DNA of 64,000 bases, from NCBI GenBank assembly GCA_965238045.1, contig CBDEGU010000007.1, positions 496,001 through 560,000 of the forward strand, written 5' to 3'. A model generated the notes under the pieces. That model was not told where the DNA came from, ran no database searches, and saw nothing but the letters and a program-made list of their open reading frames with translations. Shown one piece after another: positions 28,395 to 37,266 of the stretch. Made by a program: the position numbers and the translations under genes. Every line of letters begins with the position of its first letter. Positions within the stretch are counted from its first letter, which is position 1. Source of the stretch: CBDEGU01 sp965238045 (GTDB lineage Bacteria; Acidobacteriota; Terriglobia; Bryobacterales; UBA6623).

Positions 28395-29474
28395 ATGGAA
28401 GGACTCAAGAAGCTAGAGGAACTCGAGGGCCGCTATCAGGAACTTTCCGACAAGATGGCCGACCCGGCCGTTGCCAGCAACGCGAACAAGTACAAGGAAG
28501 TCGCCAAGGCGGCGGCGGAACTGGCCGGAGTCGTCGAAAAGTTCAAGAAGTGGAAAGCACTGCGGGCGGACATCGAATCCACCCGGCCGATGCTCGACGA
28601 GCCCGATCCGGAGATGGCCCAGATGGCCCGCGAGGAACTCGCTGAGCTGGAGAAGAGTCAGCAAGAGATCGAGGGCGAGATCCGCTTGCTGCTGATGCCC
28701 AAGGATCCCAACGACGAAAAGGGGGTCGTGCTGGAGGTGCGGGCCGGCACCGGAGGCGATGAGGCCACGCTGTTCGCCGCCGAGATCTTCCGCATGTATG
28801 CGCGCTATGCCGAGGCGGAAAAATGGAAGGTCGAGATCACTTCGATTAACGAGACCGGCGTCGGCGGCTGCAAGGAAGTCATCGCGCTGATCACCGGAAA
28901 CCGCGTCTACAGCAAGCTCAAGTTCGAAAGCGGCGTGCACCGGGTGCAGCGGGTTCCGCGCACCGATACCCAGGGACGCATCCATACCTCGGCGGTCACC
29001 GTCGTCGTCATGCCGCAGGTCGATGATGTGACGGTGGTGATTGAACCCAAGGACATTCGTGTCGACACCTATTGCTCGTCGGGACCCGGCGGACAGTCGG
29101 TCAATACGACCTACTCGGCCGTGCGCATTACGCATTTGCCCACCGATTTGGTCGTAACGTGCCAGGACGAAAAGTCGCAGATCAAGAACCGAGCCAAGGC
29201 CCTGCAGGTGTTGCGTTCGCGGCTCTATGAAATCGAGCTGGAAAAACAGAATGCGCAGCAGAGCCAGGAGCGGCGGAGCATGGTTCGCAGCGGCGACCGA
29301 AGCGAGAAGATCCGCACCTACAACTTCCCTCAAAACCGTGTGACCGATCATCGTATCGGACTGACGCTGCATCAATTGGATCTGATTCTGGACGGCGGAC
29401 TGGACCCGCTGGCCAATGCGCTGACGGCTTACTTCCAGGCGGAACTGCTCAAAGGAGAACAAGACGCCGCCTGA
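28395..29474 (+). CDS. prfA: Peptide chain release factor 1
   Basis: A 359-residue class I release factor recognising UAA and UAG. The GGQ catalytic loop is 'YCSSGPGGQSVNTTYSAVR'. The codon-recognition region reads 'GVHRVQRVPRTDTQGRIHTS' (P-x-T). N-terminal coiled-coil helices lead into 'PNDEKGVVLEVRAGTGGDEA'. Its length equals that of E. coli RF1. It is in an operon with the DUF1385 gene. prmC/hemK, which often follows, is replaced here by an IS630 remnant 104 bases downstream. Confidence 0.96.
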   Translation: MEGLKKLEELEGRYQELSDKMADPAVASNANKYKEVAKAAAELAGVVEKFKKWKALRADIESTRPMLDEPDPEMAQMAREELAELEKSQQEIEGEIRLLLMPKDPNDEKGVVLEVRAGTGGDEATLFAAEIFRMYARYAEAEKWKVEITSINETGVGGCKEVIALITGNRVYSKLKFESGVHRVQRVPRTDTQGRIHTSAVTVVVMPQVDDVTVVIEPKDIRVDTYCSSGPGGQSVNTTYSAVRITHLPTDLVVTCQDEKSQIKNRAKALQVLRSRLYEIELEKQNAQQSQERRSMVRSGDRSEKIRTYNFPQNRVTDHRIGLTLHQLDLILDGGLDPLANALTAYFQAELLKGEQDAA

Positions 29475-29577
29475 GGGGTTGCCTGGCCGGCCGCGCCTTT
29501 TTGCCCATGTCTGGTACCGCTAGAGAATTTTCAGTGATAATGTAAACGGCTCTTGTGGTATCTTCGGCTTCGCTTGC

Positions 29578-30336
29578 ATGCCGATGGCGAAAGCTTATTC
29601 GGATGATTTGCGTCGTAAGCTGATCGAGGCGCATCAAGCGGGAGAGGGAAGTCTAGAGACGCTGGCCCGGCGATTCCACGTCAGCGTCGGCTGGACCAAG
29701 AAAGTGTCGGCGACTTTCCGGCGGACAGGCAGCCCGGCGCGGCCGCCGAGCGGTCCGCCCGGACGCCGCGGCCGGTTCGGGCCCGCAATCCAGCAACAAC
29801 CGCGGCAGTGGACCGGCGAACAACCCGACCTGACCTTGCACGAGTTGCAAGCGCGGCTGCGCGGCCAAACGGGCATGGCCGCCAGCATTGGGCGCCTCTG
29901 GAGCCTGCTGCGGGAAGGAACCCTTGGCGGCTGGCGAACGTTGACGATTCGGGGCGCGATGCGCCGAGGCGGAAGGGTGGCCGCGATGACGATCGAAGCC
30001 GCCACGGACGGCGATATTTCCCTGGCCTTTCTCGAGCCGGTTTTGTGTCCGCGGTTGCGCCGGGGCGATGTGGTGGTAATGGACAATTTGGCGGCTCACA
30101 AAGTCGCCGGGGTTCGTGAGCGAATCGAGGGGGTGGGCGCTGAACTGCTGTATTTGCCACCCGATTCACTGGACTTCCACCCGATCGAGTCGTGCTGGGC
30201 AGAGGTCAAACCACGGCTGCGCGTCGCCCAAGCGCGGTCCCTGAGCAGGTTGGAATCCTGCCTCGACCAAGCCCTCGCCGCCGTCACTGCCCAAGCCATT
30301 CCGGCTTGCTTTCGCCATTGCGGTTACGGTCTGTGA
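29578..30336 (+). pseudogene. IS630-family transposase with an internal in-frame deletion
   Basis: 252 residues, where relatives have about 320-350. The helix-turn-helix ('LETLARRFHVSVGWTKKVS') and the second Asp ('RGDVVVMDNLAAHKVAGVRE') and Glu ('DFHPIESCWAEVKPRL') are present. The sequence jumps from 'SIGRLWSLLREGTLGGW' to 'RTLTIRGAMRRGG', skipping the usual about 60-residue stretch that holds the first catalytic Asp (FLDES). The catalytic 'PPYSPDFNPIE' motif is also altered to 'PPDSLDFHPIE'. It is probably dead. Matching terminal repeats could not be found. It abuts the broken start of the next amidohydrolase gene. Confidence 0.8.
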
Positions 30337-30345
30337 TAGGTGTGA

Positions 30346-31445
30346 AACCGGGCCAGCCTAGTTGCGTTTCTCATTCTGTCTTCGGTGCTGGCTGCTCAGA
30401 GCCCCGAGTATGACCTGCTGCTGAAGGGCGGGCATGTCCTCGACCCGAAGAACGGCGTCGATGCCGTTCGCGACCTGGCTATCGCCGACGGGCGCATCGC
30501 CGCCATCGAGCCGGAGATCCCTTCTTCCAAGGCAAAGAAGACTCTCGACGCCGAGGATCTCTACGTAACGCCCGGCCTGATCGACTCGCACTTTCACGCC
30601 TTCGCCGGCACGGAGAACTCCTCCATCACCGCGGGTCTTTCCAGCATCTTCCCCGACCATGTGACTTTCGGTTCCTGCGTGACGACCGTGGTCGATGTCG
30701 GATCGTCGGGCTGGCGAAGAAACACTCCGATGTCGTCGTCGGCATCAAGTCGGCTCACTGGCGGGCGCCCAACTTTCTCTCGGTGCGCAAGGCCGTGGAA
30801 GCGGGCACGCTGGCCGGTATCCCCGTGATGGTGGACTTCGGCTACTTTCTCGCCGCCCGCCCCTATGAACAGATGGTGCTTGAGATTCTTCGTCCGGGAG
30901 ACATCTCGACTCACATGTACCGCTGGCCCTCGCCGCTGCTGGATGAAAATGAAAAGCTGCGGCCCTATCTCCTCAAAGCGCGCGCACGGGGTGTAAAGTT
31001 CGATGTCGGCCACGGCAGTGGCAGCTTTCACTTCCGCAACGCCGAGCCCGCCGTCCGGCAGGGCTTCTGGCCCCACTCCATCTCCACTGACTGGCATCGC
31101 GGCTCGAACAACGGGGCCATGATCGATATGACGACGATGATGTCGAAGTTTCTCGCCCTGGGCGTGCCGCTCGCCGAGGTCGTGCGCCAATCGACGGCCA
31201 ATCCCGCTTCGCAGGTGAAGCATCCCGAACTGGGCCAGATCGCCGTTGGCGCCGAGGCCGATATCGCCCTGTTGCGATTGGACGAGGGAAAATTCGGCTA
31301 TCTCGACGGCCGGGGCGGGCGAATCGAAGGTTCCCAGCGGCTCGGCTGCGAGATGACCATCCGGGCGGGACGAGGCGTCTTCGACTTCAACGGCCGGGCG
31401 GGACGGCCCTGGCGCGAGGCGAAGATCAAGTGTCCTACGCGGTAG
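30346..31445 (+). pseudogene. Amidohydrolase/deacetylase-family metallohydrolase, broken by 5' loss and an internal deletion
   Basis: A relative of the intact gene at 40509-41819. The first frame reads 'LVAFLILSSVLAAQSPEYD' (signal peptide without its start codon; a TGA sits just before), 'LLLKGGHVLDPKNGVD', 'TPGLIDSHFHAFAG' (metal H-x-H) and 'CVTTVVDVGSSGW'. Near 30710 the frame changes and continues 'GLAKKHSDVVVGIKSAHW', 'GIPVMVDFGYFLAARPYE', 'FDVGHGSGSFHFRNAEPA' and 'SISTDWHRGSNNGAMID'. By comparison with the paralog, about 50 residues are missing at the junction. The 5' end was probably lost to the adjacent IS630. Likely original role: an exported enzyme hydrolysing an N-acyl or cyclic amide compound. 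Confidence 0.8.
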
Positions 31446-31458
31446 CTCGCGGGGATAC

Positions 31459-33114
31459 CTACAGCGCAGGCGCAAATTCCACGACCGCCACCGACGATAG
31501 GCCGCGCTTGCCGAACTCGTCCTCCGGGACGAGTTCCAGCCGATTCCGGCCCGGCTTCAGATCCCAGGCGAAGCTAGCCCCGACTTGGCGCCAGTCGCCT
31601 TCGCCGACCTTTGCCAGATAGCGCTGGAAGAACGGCTGGCTGTTGCCGCACTCGACTTGAAGGGTCGTCTCGCCGCTACGCGTGAGGCGCAATGAGGCTT
31701 GATTGAGCGTCCACCAGAAGTCTCGTTCGCGAGTGTGCCACGCACTGGGCGTATTCTCGGGCGTGGCTTCGGGCAGCGGAGTTTGCTCGTCGAGGTAGAG
31801 GGGGAACCCCCCGTATCCTTCGGCGCCCCAACCGAAGAAGTCGAAGCGAGGCTCGGGCTGTGAGTGCCAGTTGTTGCGCGGCGTCAACTGCATCCAGCCG
31901 GCGGTCATGTAGCCGTGGTCCCATTGCCAGTCCCAGACCGATTGCTTGCCGTAGGTATAGTTGCCGGTCATGCAGGCGATCGGATGCTTGCCTCGCAGCT
32001 TGCCGAGCCGCTCTTCGTTGAAGTGACGGCCGCGCTGCTGGACTTCGTCCGGCTGGAGGGCCGTCTTCAAATAGATGCGGTGCATTTCGATCAGACTCAG
32101 CGGCTCGCCGCTCTGCTGATCGGCGTAATAGGTGTCAAGCGATGGATCGAAGAATACCCACTTGCCCAGCTCGTCAATCCAGATTTCGGGGACCTCATGA
32201 CTGGTGTCTCGCACGCCGTGGATGGCCCAATGCCGCCCTTGCCAGCCCAGCGCCGAGGCGACCGTGAGCATGACCTCGCAGTAGCTCATGCAATGCCCAA
32301 AGATCGTGCCTCCGCCCCGCTCGGCGAGAACCCGGCGAATGTGCCACGGATACGGCCCGTCGCCCCGCCAGCCCTCGTGCCTGTCGTTGGGCCGCCGTGC
32401 CACCCAGCGCATCAGTGCATGGAGTTTGCCGAATTCCGTCTCCTTGCCGGCGATCACCTTGTCGAGTCCGAAGGTCTCGCGTAACCAGATGAGATCCTCC
32501 TGATCCCGGCGCTCGTAGCCGAACTCGAGCGGCGAGGAAACGATCCGCTGTACGCCATCGGAAACCAGACGTACCGTCCCGCCCTCGGGCCTCGGGCGGG
32601 CCAAGCGATACGACAGCTTGACCGACTCGAGCGCCGGTACAATCTCAGCATCCGTGGTGGCCAGCTCGACGCGGACCTGAGCGTAGCGGCCTTCCGGTTC
32701 GATCACCCCAGCCGCGGGCATCCAGTCGCTCCAAGTGCCCGGCGCCTGGAAGTACGTCGTGCCGGTACGAACCTGTGTCGTCGCTCGCGAGCCCTCGGGG
32801 ACCGTCGCCTTGGCGGTCACGGCCAAGCCCGATACGCTCGCCCCAGTCGCGAGTATGCCGTCGCCACCAAGATCGAGAACATCGGTCGTAACCACGCCGC
32901 GACGGCCGTCGTTCCAGTAACGGGTGTCGAGAGCGAGCCGGTCCCGGTCGAATAATGCGGCGGTGGCCTCGAATCCGCCATGGAGGTCCGTGGCCGAAAG
33001 CACTCGCTGGGTCGGTGTAGCGCTGTGCATCCCCGCGCCGCCGCAACCCAACGACGCGATCAGCATGAGTAGCCCGGTGAAGTGCCAACACCCTCCGGCG
33101 GTCCCGAGCGGCAT
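31459..33114 (-). CDS. Transglutaminase-like domain lipoprotein
   Basis: 551 residues. The N terminus 'GLLMLIASLGCGGAG' is a lipoprotein signal with lipobox Cys. After an N-terminal beta-rich region (about 40-190) comes a transglutaminase-like papain-fold domain: catalytic Cys in 'GTIFGHCMSYCEVMLTVA', His in 'HGVRDTSHEVPEIWIDE' and Asp in 'KWVFFDPSLDTYYADQ'. The C-terminal part is beta-rich and probably carbohydrate- or partner-binding ('NRLELVPEDEFGKRGL'). It would act at the cell surface as a peptidase or cross-linking enzyme; the substrate is unknown. Convergent with the broken amidohydrolase, 13 bases apart. Confidence 0.8.
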   Translation of the reverse strand: MPLGTAGGCWHFTGLLMLIASLGCGGAGMHSATPTQRVLSATDLHGGFEATAALFDRDRLALDTRYWNDGRRGVVTTDVLDLGGDGILATGASVSGLAVTAKATVPEGSRATTQVRTGTTYFQAPGTWSDWMPAAGVIEPEGRYAQVRVELATTDAEIVPALESVKLSYRLARPRPEGGTVRLVSDGVQRIVSSPLEFGYERRDQEDLIWLRETFGLDKVIAGKETEFGKLHALMRWVARRPNDRHEGWRGDGPYPWHIRRVLAERGGGTIFGHCMSYCEVMLTVASALGWQGRHWAIHGVRDTSHEVPEIWIDELGKWVFFDPSLDTYYADQQSGEPLSLIEMHRIYLKTALQPDEVQQRGRHFNEERLGKLRGKHPIACMTGNYTYGKQSVWDWQWDHGYMTAGWMQLTPRNNWHSQPEPRFDFFGWGAEGYGGFPLYLDEQTPLPEATPENTPSAWHTRERDFWWTLNQASLRLTRSGETTLQVECGNSQPFFQRYLAKVGEGDWRQVGASFAWDLKPGRNRLELVPEDEFGKRGLSSVAVVEFAPAL

Positions 33115-33212
33115 CCCCGCATGCCGGGTCTCGTGACTAGCTTGGACGAGGCGGGCCGTGGCTTGCGCGCTTATAGTTCAACCTTAGCGAAACCGGCGAG
33201 GCTTCCGGCGCG

Positions 33213-33336
33213 GTTGCGCTACAATGTTGCGCTACAAGGCTGCGCCACGATGCTGCGCCACGATGCTGCGCCACGATGCTGCGCCACGATGCTGCGCCAC
33301 GATGCTGCGCCACGATGCCGCGCTACGATCTTGCGC
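33213..33336. repeat. 13-bp tandem repeat array, about 9.5 units
   Basis: Head-to-tail copies of GCTGCGCCACGAT. Units 3-8 (33239-33316) are identical. Units 1-2 read GTTGCGCTACAAT/G, unit 9 reads GCCGCGCTACGAT, and a partial tenth follows. Diverged outer and identical inner units suggest expansion by slippage. It lies 37-160 bases upstream of the ATG of the transhydrogenase gene, inside its leader or promoter. Three units (39 bases) would encode a 13-residue repeat in any frame, so the open frame through it is a by-product. Confidence 0.95.
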
Positions 33337-33373
33337 TTGCGCGGGCCGGCAAGACGCGGCGAAGGAAACAACC

Positions 33374-34663
33374 ATGGCAAACGAGACCGCGGTGGAACTG
33401 GCGACTTCCAACCTCCGCTTTGGACCCGGCGCGACGAGGGAAATCGGTATGGATCTTGCCGATCAGGGCATCCGCCGGGTGATGCTGCTCACTGATCCAA
33501 CCGTGGCGTCGCTGCCGCCGGCCGGGGTCGTTCGTGAATCGCTGGAGCAAGAAAATATCTCCTACGCTTTGTACGACCAGGTCCGCGTCGAACCGACCGA
33601 TGCATCCTTTCAGGACGCGATTCAGGCCGCCTCCGCCGAGCCCTTTGACGCCTTTGTCGCCGTGGGAGGAGGCTCGACCATGGATACGGCGAAGGCCGCG
33701 AATCTCTACTCGAGCTATCCAGCCGACCTGCTGGACTATGTGAATCCGCCGATTGGCAAGGGCCTGCCGGTTCCAGGCCCGCTCAAACCGCTTTTCGCCA
33801 TTCCAACGACGGCGGGTACCGGAAGTGAAACCACCGGTGTCGCGATCTTTGACTTGCTGGAGATGCACGCCAAGACGGGTATCGCCCACCGCGGGCTCAA
33901 GCCGACCCTGGGCATTGTCGACCCGGAGAACACTCGCACCTTGCCACCGGAAGTGGCTGCTTCGACTGGGCTCGACGTGCTCAGCCACGCGATCGAATCC
34001 TATACCGCGATCCCCTACACCGAGCGGCCCCGGCCCGATCGTCCCCATCTGCGCCCGGCCTATCAGGGTTCGAATCCGATCAGCGATCTGTGGTCGCTCG
34101 CGGCGCTGCGCATGGTGCGGGAGTATCTCCAGCGAGCGGTCGAGGATCCCGGCGATGACCAGGCCCGCGGCATGATGCTGCTGGCGGCCTCGTATGCCGG
34201 TGTCGGTTTCGGCAATGCCGGAGTCCATCTGCCGCACGGGATGTCCTATCCCGTCTCGGGCATGGTGAAGGGCATGGCGAAGGCGTATCAGCCGCCAGGC
34301 TACGCCGTGGACGGCCCCTTGGTCCCTCACGGCATATCCGTCATTCTGAACGCGCCAGCGGTGTTCCGATTCACCGCCTCAGCCTGTCCTGAGAGGCATT
34401 TACAGGCCGCTGAAGCCCTCGGCGCCGACATTTCCAGCACTCAGGCCCAAGACGCCGGCAAAATGCTCGCCGACACCATTGTTGGCTACATGCGGCGGCT
34501 GAAGATCCCCAACGGTTTACAGGCGCTTGGTTACGGCGCGGCCGACATTCCGGCGCTGGTCGAAGGCACGCTGCCACAACAACGAGTGACCAAACTTTCG
34601 CCGCGTCCGGCGGGCCCGGAAGAGTTGGCGAAACTGTTCGAGGAAGCTCTTGTGGCGTGGTAA
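33374..34663 (+). CDS. Hydroxyacid-oxoacid transhydrogenase (iron-containing alcohol dehydrogenase family)
   Basis: 429 residues from ATG 33374, with GAAGGA seven bases upstream; the longer frame upstream only runs through tandem repeats. The group III Fe-ADH fold has NAD motif 'VAVGGGSTMDTAKAANLY', 'IPTTAGTGSETTGVAIFD', and metal ligands in 'STGLDVLSHAIESYTAI' (D, H) and 'GNAGVHLPHGMSYPVSGM' (H, H). It resembles ADHFE1-type enzymes that oxidise 4- or 3-hydroxybutyrate while reducing 2-oxoglutarate to 2-hydroxyglutarate. The C terminus 'TLPQQRVTKLSPRPAG' is also typical. Regulation may be affected by the repeat array in its leader. Confidence 0.88.
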   Translation: MANETAVELATSNLRFGPGATREIGMDLADQGIRRVMLLTDPTVASLPPAGVVRESLEQENISYALYDQVRVEPTDASFQDAIQAASAEPFDAFVAVGGGSTMDTAKAANLYSSYPADLLDYVNPPIGKGLPVPGPLKPLFAIPTTAGTGSETTGVAIFDLLEMHAKTGIAHRGLKPTLGIVDPENTRTLPPEVAASTGLDVLSHAIESYTAIPYTERPRPDRPHLRPAYQGSNPISDLWSLAALRMVREYLQRAVEDPGDDQARGMMLLAASYAGVGFGNAGVHLPHGMSYPVSGMVKGMAKAYQPPGYAVDGPLVPHGISVILNAPAVFRFTASACPERHLQAAEALGADISSTQAQDAGKMLADTIVGYMRRLKIPNGLQALGYGAADIPALVEGTLPQQRVTKLSPRPAGPEELAKLFEEALVAW

Positions 34664-34700
34664 TTGCGGAATGTTCGGCGCCCGGGCTGGCGTTGGAGCG

Positions 34701-35918
34701 TCAGCGCACGGCCGTGATTTGCACTTGTTCGAGCTGGCTCTGCACCACTTGCACCGTCGTGCGCGCCGGCGGGTTCGTGGGGAAGAACTTCTGGAAAACC
34801 TCGTTCATCTCGGTCATCTGCGAGTCAACGTCCTGTAGATAGACGTGGGCATCGACGACGTTTTCAAGATCCATTCCAGCGAGGCGGAGAATGCCGCGAA
34901 TGCCCTCGATCGAGTCGGTCATCTGCTCGGTGAGCGTGTCTCCCTTGCCGGATTTTCCCGACGTCCAGAGGGTCGGTCCGGAAAGAACGCCGCCGTTGGA
35001 TGACGTTGGGCTGGTGGGCCGGGAACCAGGAACCACCCGGCCTTTGTTGGCCAGATCGCGCGTCGCAATGAAGGTGATCTCGACGCTGATCGTTCCGGGA
35101 AGCTTCGAGAGAGCAAAGCTGGCCCGGCTCGGCGCGGTCCCAATCGGGAAAGAGTCTTTGTAGACCGAGTTTAGCTTTCCGTAGGTCGGCCCTTGGTAGC
35201 CTTCCGGATCGAGAAAATAGACGTTCACAAACATCGCGTCTTCGTGTTTCAGGCCTCCGGCTTTCAAGATATTCCCGATCGTTTCCATTGTCTGCTTGGT
35301 CTGCTCTTCGATCGATTCGGGGACTTTGTTCGTCTTGGGATTTCGGCCGCCGCTGCCGGAAACATAGAGCGTATCGCCGGCCCAGACACCGGGCCGGTAG
35401 GGGCCCATCGCGGTTGGAATGGACCCGGCCGGCGGGATAAGAATCTTGATCTTCGACTTGTCGGCGTAGGCGATGCAGCTCACCTCGAGATGGGCGCCGC
35501 CCGGCAGTCCGGGCATTTCGAGTGTCGTCCGCGCCGGATAGTGGTCCGGGCCGAAGTAGCCGCCATAGGTCTCGTTCATGGGCTTGTAGTTGCCCATGTC
35601 GTCGAGTTGCACGTGGCAGGAGACGACGTTCGAATAATCCATGCCGGCGGCGCGGAGCACATGGCCCATGTTGTCCATCGCCATTTTCGTCTGCGCCACG
35701 ATGCCTTCGGGTTGCTCGCCGGTTTGCGGATCACGGTCGATCTGCCCCGAGATATAAAGCGTCTCGCCCACGAGCACTCCAGGGGAGTAGGGTTTGCCCG
35801 CCTTGAATTCGTCTGGATAGATGATCCGCCGCTCGACCTCGAAGTGATCGCCGGCGGGCAGAACGCCCGCACACAACACGAAACAGACAACCATGAACGC
35901 TGCTTGCTTGAACTTCAT
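34701..35918 (-). CDS. Exported protein with three tandem RidA domains (copy 1)
   Basis: 405 residues. A signal peptide (to about 22) is followed by three RidA/YjgF-type domains (about 25-155, 160-290, 300-405). Each keeps the ligand-binding Arg: 'YPARTTLEMPGLPGG', 'APSRASFALSKLPG' and 'PPARTTVQVVQS'. The following Glu is present in domains 1 and 2 (LEVSCIA, VEITFIA) but is Gln in domain 3. RidA proteins hydrolyse reactive imines/enamines in the cytoplasm; an exported three-domain form is unusual and its role is unknown. The downstream neighbour on the same strand is a second copy upstream at 35976. A trimer-like arrangement within one chain is plausible, since RidA is normally a homotrimer. 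Confidence 0.88.
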   Translation of the reverse strand: MKFKQAAFMVVCFVLCAGVLPAGDHFEVERRIIYPDEFKAGKPYSPGVLVGETLYISGQIDRDPQTGEQPEGIVAQTKMAMDNMGHVLRAAGMDYSNVVSCHVQLDDMGNYKPMNETYGGYFGPDHYPARTTLEMPGLPGGAHLEVSCIAYADKSKIKILIPPAGSIPTAMGPYRPGVWAGDTLYVSGSGGRNPKTNKVPESIEEQTKQTMETIGNILKAGGLKHEDAMFVNVYFLDPEGYQGPTYGKLNSVYKDSFPIGTAPSRASFALSKLPGTISVEITFIATRDLANKGRVVPGSRPTSPTSSNGGVLSGPTLWTSGKSGKGDTLTEQMTDSIEGIRGILRLAGMDLENVVDAHVYLQDVDSQMTEMNEVFQKFFPTNPPARTTVQVVQSQLEQVQITAVR

Positions 35919-35938
35919 GACGGTTCTCCCCTGTTCTA

Positions 35939-35980
35939 TGTAGCGGTTTCCCTGTAGCGGTGTCTCTGTAGCGCTCTAGC
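35939..35980. repeat. Three 14-bp tandem repeats between the two RidA genes
   Basis: TGTAGCGGTTTCCC, TGTAGCGGTGTCTC and TGTAGCGCTCTAGC follow one another in the 57-base gap between the stop of one triple-RidA gene and the start of the other, reaching the stop codon of the upstream gene. Too few and too diverged for a firm role. Confidence 0.6.
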
Positions 35981-37226
35981 GGACCGCGATCATCGAAATC
36001 TCTTCCAGCACCTTCTCCCGCGGGCCGCTCTCGATCACTTGCAGCGTCGTCCGCACGGGCGGGCTATTGGGAAAATATTCGCGGAACAACTCGGTCATCT
36101 TCGGCATGTCGTCGAGATTCTTCAGATAGACATTCGTGCTGACTACGTTCTCAAAGCCCATGCCGGTGAGCTTGAGACTGTCGAGCTGGTACTGCATCGA
36201 CTGCCGGAACTGCGACTCGATGTCATCGCCGGCCCGGCCCGCGGATTTGGCCGACAGGAACAGCCGGTCTCCATCGAGCGTGCCCGGAACCGCCGTGTGC
36301 CCCGGCCGCATGTAGTGCGGAATCACGCGGCCCTTGGCCGCAAGATTGCGGGTGGCGACGAAGGTGATCTCGGTGCTGATGGTTCCCGGCAGCCGCGTGA
36401 GGCAAAAGCTGGCGCGAGCCGAGGCGCGCCCGAGTTCGAAATAGTCCTTGTAGACCGAGTTCAGCTTGGCGTAATTCTCCGGTCCCAGATAATAGGGATT
36501 GACCATGATCGTGTTCTCGAATCCGAGCCCCGCAGCTTCGAGGATTGCGCCGATCGTGTCGAGAGTCTGCTTGGTTTGCCCCTCGATGGTCTCGGGCACT
36601 TCGCCGGTCTTCGGGTTCCGTCCGCCTTGGCCGGAAAGATAGAGCGTGTCGCCGGCCCAGACGGCGGGTGAGTAGGGGCCCATGGCGGGCGGCGTCGCGC
36701 CCTCGGGCGGCGTCACGGTCTCGATGCGGGACGCATCTTTGAACGCCACGCAAGTAATCTCAAGGTGCGAACCGGCGGGCAGTCCGGGGAACTCCAGCGT
36801 CGTTCGCGCCGGGTAGCTGCCCTCTTTGAAATAGCTCCCGTAGACGGCGTTCATGCCCTTGTAATTGTCCATGTCGTCGAGCTGGACATGGCACGATACG
36901 ACGTTGTCGTAATCCATCCCGGCGTCGCGCAGCACATAGCCCATATTCTTCATCGTCATGTGCGTCTGGTCTTCGATCGTCTCGGGCTGTTCGCGGGTTT
37001 GCGGGTCGAGGCTTACCTGCCCGGCGATGTAGAGCGTGTCATCCACCAGCACACCGGGGCTGTAGGGCTTGCCCGCGGGAAACTCCGCCGGATAGATGAA
37101 CTCGCGCTCGACCTTGAATTTCGGCGCGGCGGCCGGCGGCTCCCCGGCTTGCGGGGCGCAGGCGACGGACAGCGCGATCAACAGAACGAGGGCCACAACG
37201 GAAGTTTTCACAGCGAATCTCCCCAT
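35976..37226 (-). CDS. Exported protein with three tandem RidA domains (copy 2)
   Basis: 416 residues, clearly a paralog of the next gene downstream and with the same layout. Its signal peptide ends in a possible lipobox ('LIALSVACAPQAGEP'), so it may be a lipoprotein while copy 1 is not. Domain Arg sites: 'YPARTTLEFPGLPAGSHLEI', 'ASARASFCLTRLPG' and 'PPVRTTLQVIESGPREKV'. All three following acidic positions look kept (LEITCVA, TEITFVA, EEISMIA). The two genes lie 57 bases apart on one strand and are probably co-transcribed. Confidence 0.88.
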   Translation of the reverse strand: MGRFAVKTSVVALVLLIALSVACAPQAGEPPAAAPKFKVEREFIYPAEFPAGKPYSPGVLVDDTLYIAGQVSLDPQTREQPETIEDQTHMTMKNMGYVLRDAGMDYDNVVSCHVQLDDMDNYKGMNAVYGSYFKEGSYPARTTLEFPGLPAGSHLEITCVAFKDASRIETVTPPEGATPPAMGPYSPAVWAGDTLYLSGQGGRNPKTGEVPETIEGQTKQTLDTIGAILEAAGLGFENTIMVNPYYLGPENYAKLNSVYKDYFELGRASARASFCLTRLPGTISTEITFVATRNLAAKGRVIPHYMRPGHTAVPGTLDGDRLFLSAKSAGRAGDDIESQFRQSMQYQLDSLKLTGMGFENVVSTNVYLKNLDDMPKMTELFREYFPNSPPVRTTLQVIESGPREKVLEEISMIAVR

Positions 37227-37266
37227 ACTCGGTTTTGCTGGACTAGATTACCAAATCCGCGCTGTA

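Noticed and set aside
29475..29577. Rho-independent terminator after prfA
   Set aside because: A GGCCGGCC palindrome precedes five T, but the stem is too short and loop-less to support it.
33213..33336. CRISPR array
   Set aside because: Repeats are 13 bp and directly adjacent without spacers; no cas genes are present.
33224..33373. N-terminal extension of the transhydrogenase through the tandem repeats
   Set aside because: The extension only translates the 13-bp repeat into Met-Leu-Arg-His-type units; the family N terminus begins at the ATG at 33374, which has a good Shine-Dalgarno.
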